Source of the DNA: an uncultured Erysipelotrichaceae bacterium
GTDB lineage: Bacteria; Bacillota_I; Bacilli_A; Erysipelotrichales; Erysipelotrichaceae
Length of the DNA stretch: 5,685 bases
Direction of reading: 5' to 3'
Assembly: GCA_902795875.1 (NCBI GenBank)
Contig: CADBND010000149.1
Location: forward strand, 1-5,685
Positions 5,473-5,685 of this stretch are shown in pieces; within the stretch, counting starts at the first letter, position 1; every line of letters starts with the position of its first letter. The position numbers and the translations under genes are program-made. The notes beneath the pieces are model-generated. The model had not been told where the DNA came from, did no database searches, and saw nothing but the letters and a program-made list of their open reading frames with translations.

Positions 5473-5685
5473 ATGAATGAAATCGAACGCATCAAAGAAT
5501 TAAGGACACTTTTAAAACGCTACAGTTATGAATATTACACGCTTGACCGTCCTACTGTTCCTGACAGTGAATACGATCAGCTGTTTCGTGAATTACAGGA
5601 TCTTGAAGAAAAGCATCCCGAGATGTATGATCCTGATTCTGTCACGCAGAGAGTCGGTTTTGAGATCCTAAGCGAATTTAAGAAG
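5473..5685 (+). CDS. ligA: NAD-dependent DNA ligase, N-terminal fragment (cut by window edge)
   Basis: Essential replication and repair enzyme that seals nicks using NAD+. Only 71 codons are visible; the whole protein is about 670 residues. They form the Ia domain that binds the NMN half of NAD+: YSYEYYTLDRPTVPDSEYD at 17-35 contains the equivalents of the Escherichia coli NMN contacts Tyr22, Asp32, Tyr35 and Asp36 (here Y21, D31, Y34, D35). The E. coli His23 position is Tyr22 here, as it is in Bacillus LigA (from memory). EEKHPE (45-50), DPDS (53-56) and TQRVG (58-62) follow as expected; the usual second Gly after RVG is Phe63. The start is fixed: an in-frame TGA (5467-5469) lies two codons upstream, and the N-terminus aligns with other LigA proteins. 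No Shine-Dalgarno sequence precedes it. It is the first gene of its transcript here, not placed behind pcrA as in Bacillus. Confidence 0.95.
   Translation, partial: MNEIERIKELRTLLKRYSYEYYTLDRPTVPDSEYDQLFRELQDLEEKHPEMYDPDSVTQRVGFEILSEFKK

Noticed and set aside
5477..5479. Second ATG four bases after the ligA start
   Set aside because: It is in another frame; only the 5473 ATG opens the LigA reading frame.
1..5685. Apparent abundance of GATC and CGATCG
   Set aside because: It follows from the preference for ATC and GAT codons in all genes and is not clustered, so it does not suggest a special element.

Overview
This window looks like an ordinary stretch of a chromosome from a low-to-mid-GC Gram-positive bacterium (Bacillota). 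The evidence is a yloU-fakA pair, a clostridial-type pyruvate phosphate dikinase, an NAD-dependent DNA ligase whose first 50 residues read like Bacillus LigA, strong GGAGG-type ribosome binding sites and AT-rich promoters. Isoleucine is mostly ATC and overall GC looks like the mid-40s by eye. A family such as Erysipelotrichaceae is possible, but the sequence alone does not settle it.

Layout. From the left edge, ppdK (pyruvate phosphate dikinase, N-terminal 282 residues) runs leftward off the window. A 141-bp AT-rich divergent promoter region (847-987) separates it from a rightward operon: yloU (Asp23/Gls24 family), overlapped by 8 nt by fakA (fatty acid kinase catalytic subunit). A short hairpin with a T-run ends fakA and is followed closely by a Nudix hydrolase gene. 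A strong bidirectional terminator at 3577-3603 separates this gene from a convergent, leftward AMP-forming acyl-CoA synthetase of 590 residues. Another divergent intergenic region (5361-5472) leads to ligA, which runs off the right edge after 71 codons.

How the genes may work together. FakA activates exogenous fatty acids as acyl-phosphates (with a FakB partner not present here), while the acyl-CoA synthetase activates carboxylates, probably fatty acids, through acyl-adenylates. The window therefore holds two separately transcribed routes for acid activation. PPDK belongs to PEP/pyruvate metabolism, and LigA to replication and repair; no functional link between these and the lipid genes is visible.

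I found no mobile element, CRISPR array, RNA gene or obviously new multi-gene system. The most unusual signals are in the 5361-5472 intergenic region: ligA appears to start exactly at the predicted transcription start with no ribosome binding site (a leaderless message), and the opposite promoter carries three exactly 10-bp-phased TGGG repeats where a -35 box should be, plus an inverted repeat at its transcription start.
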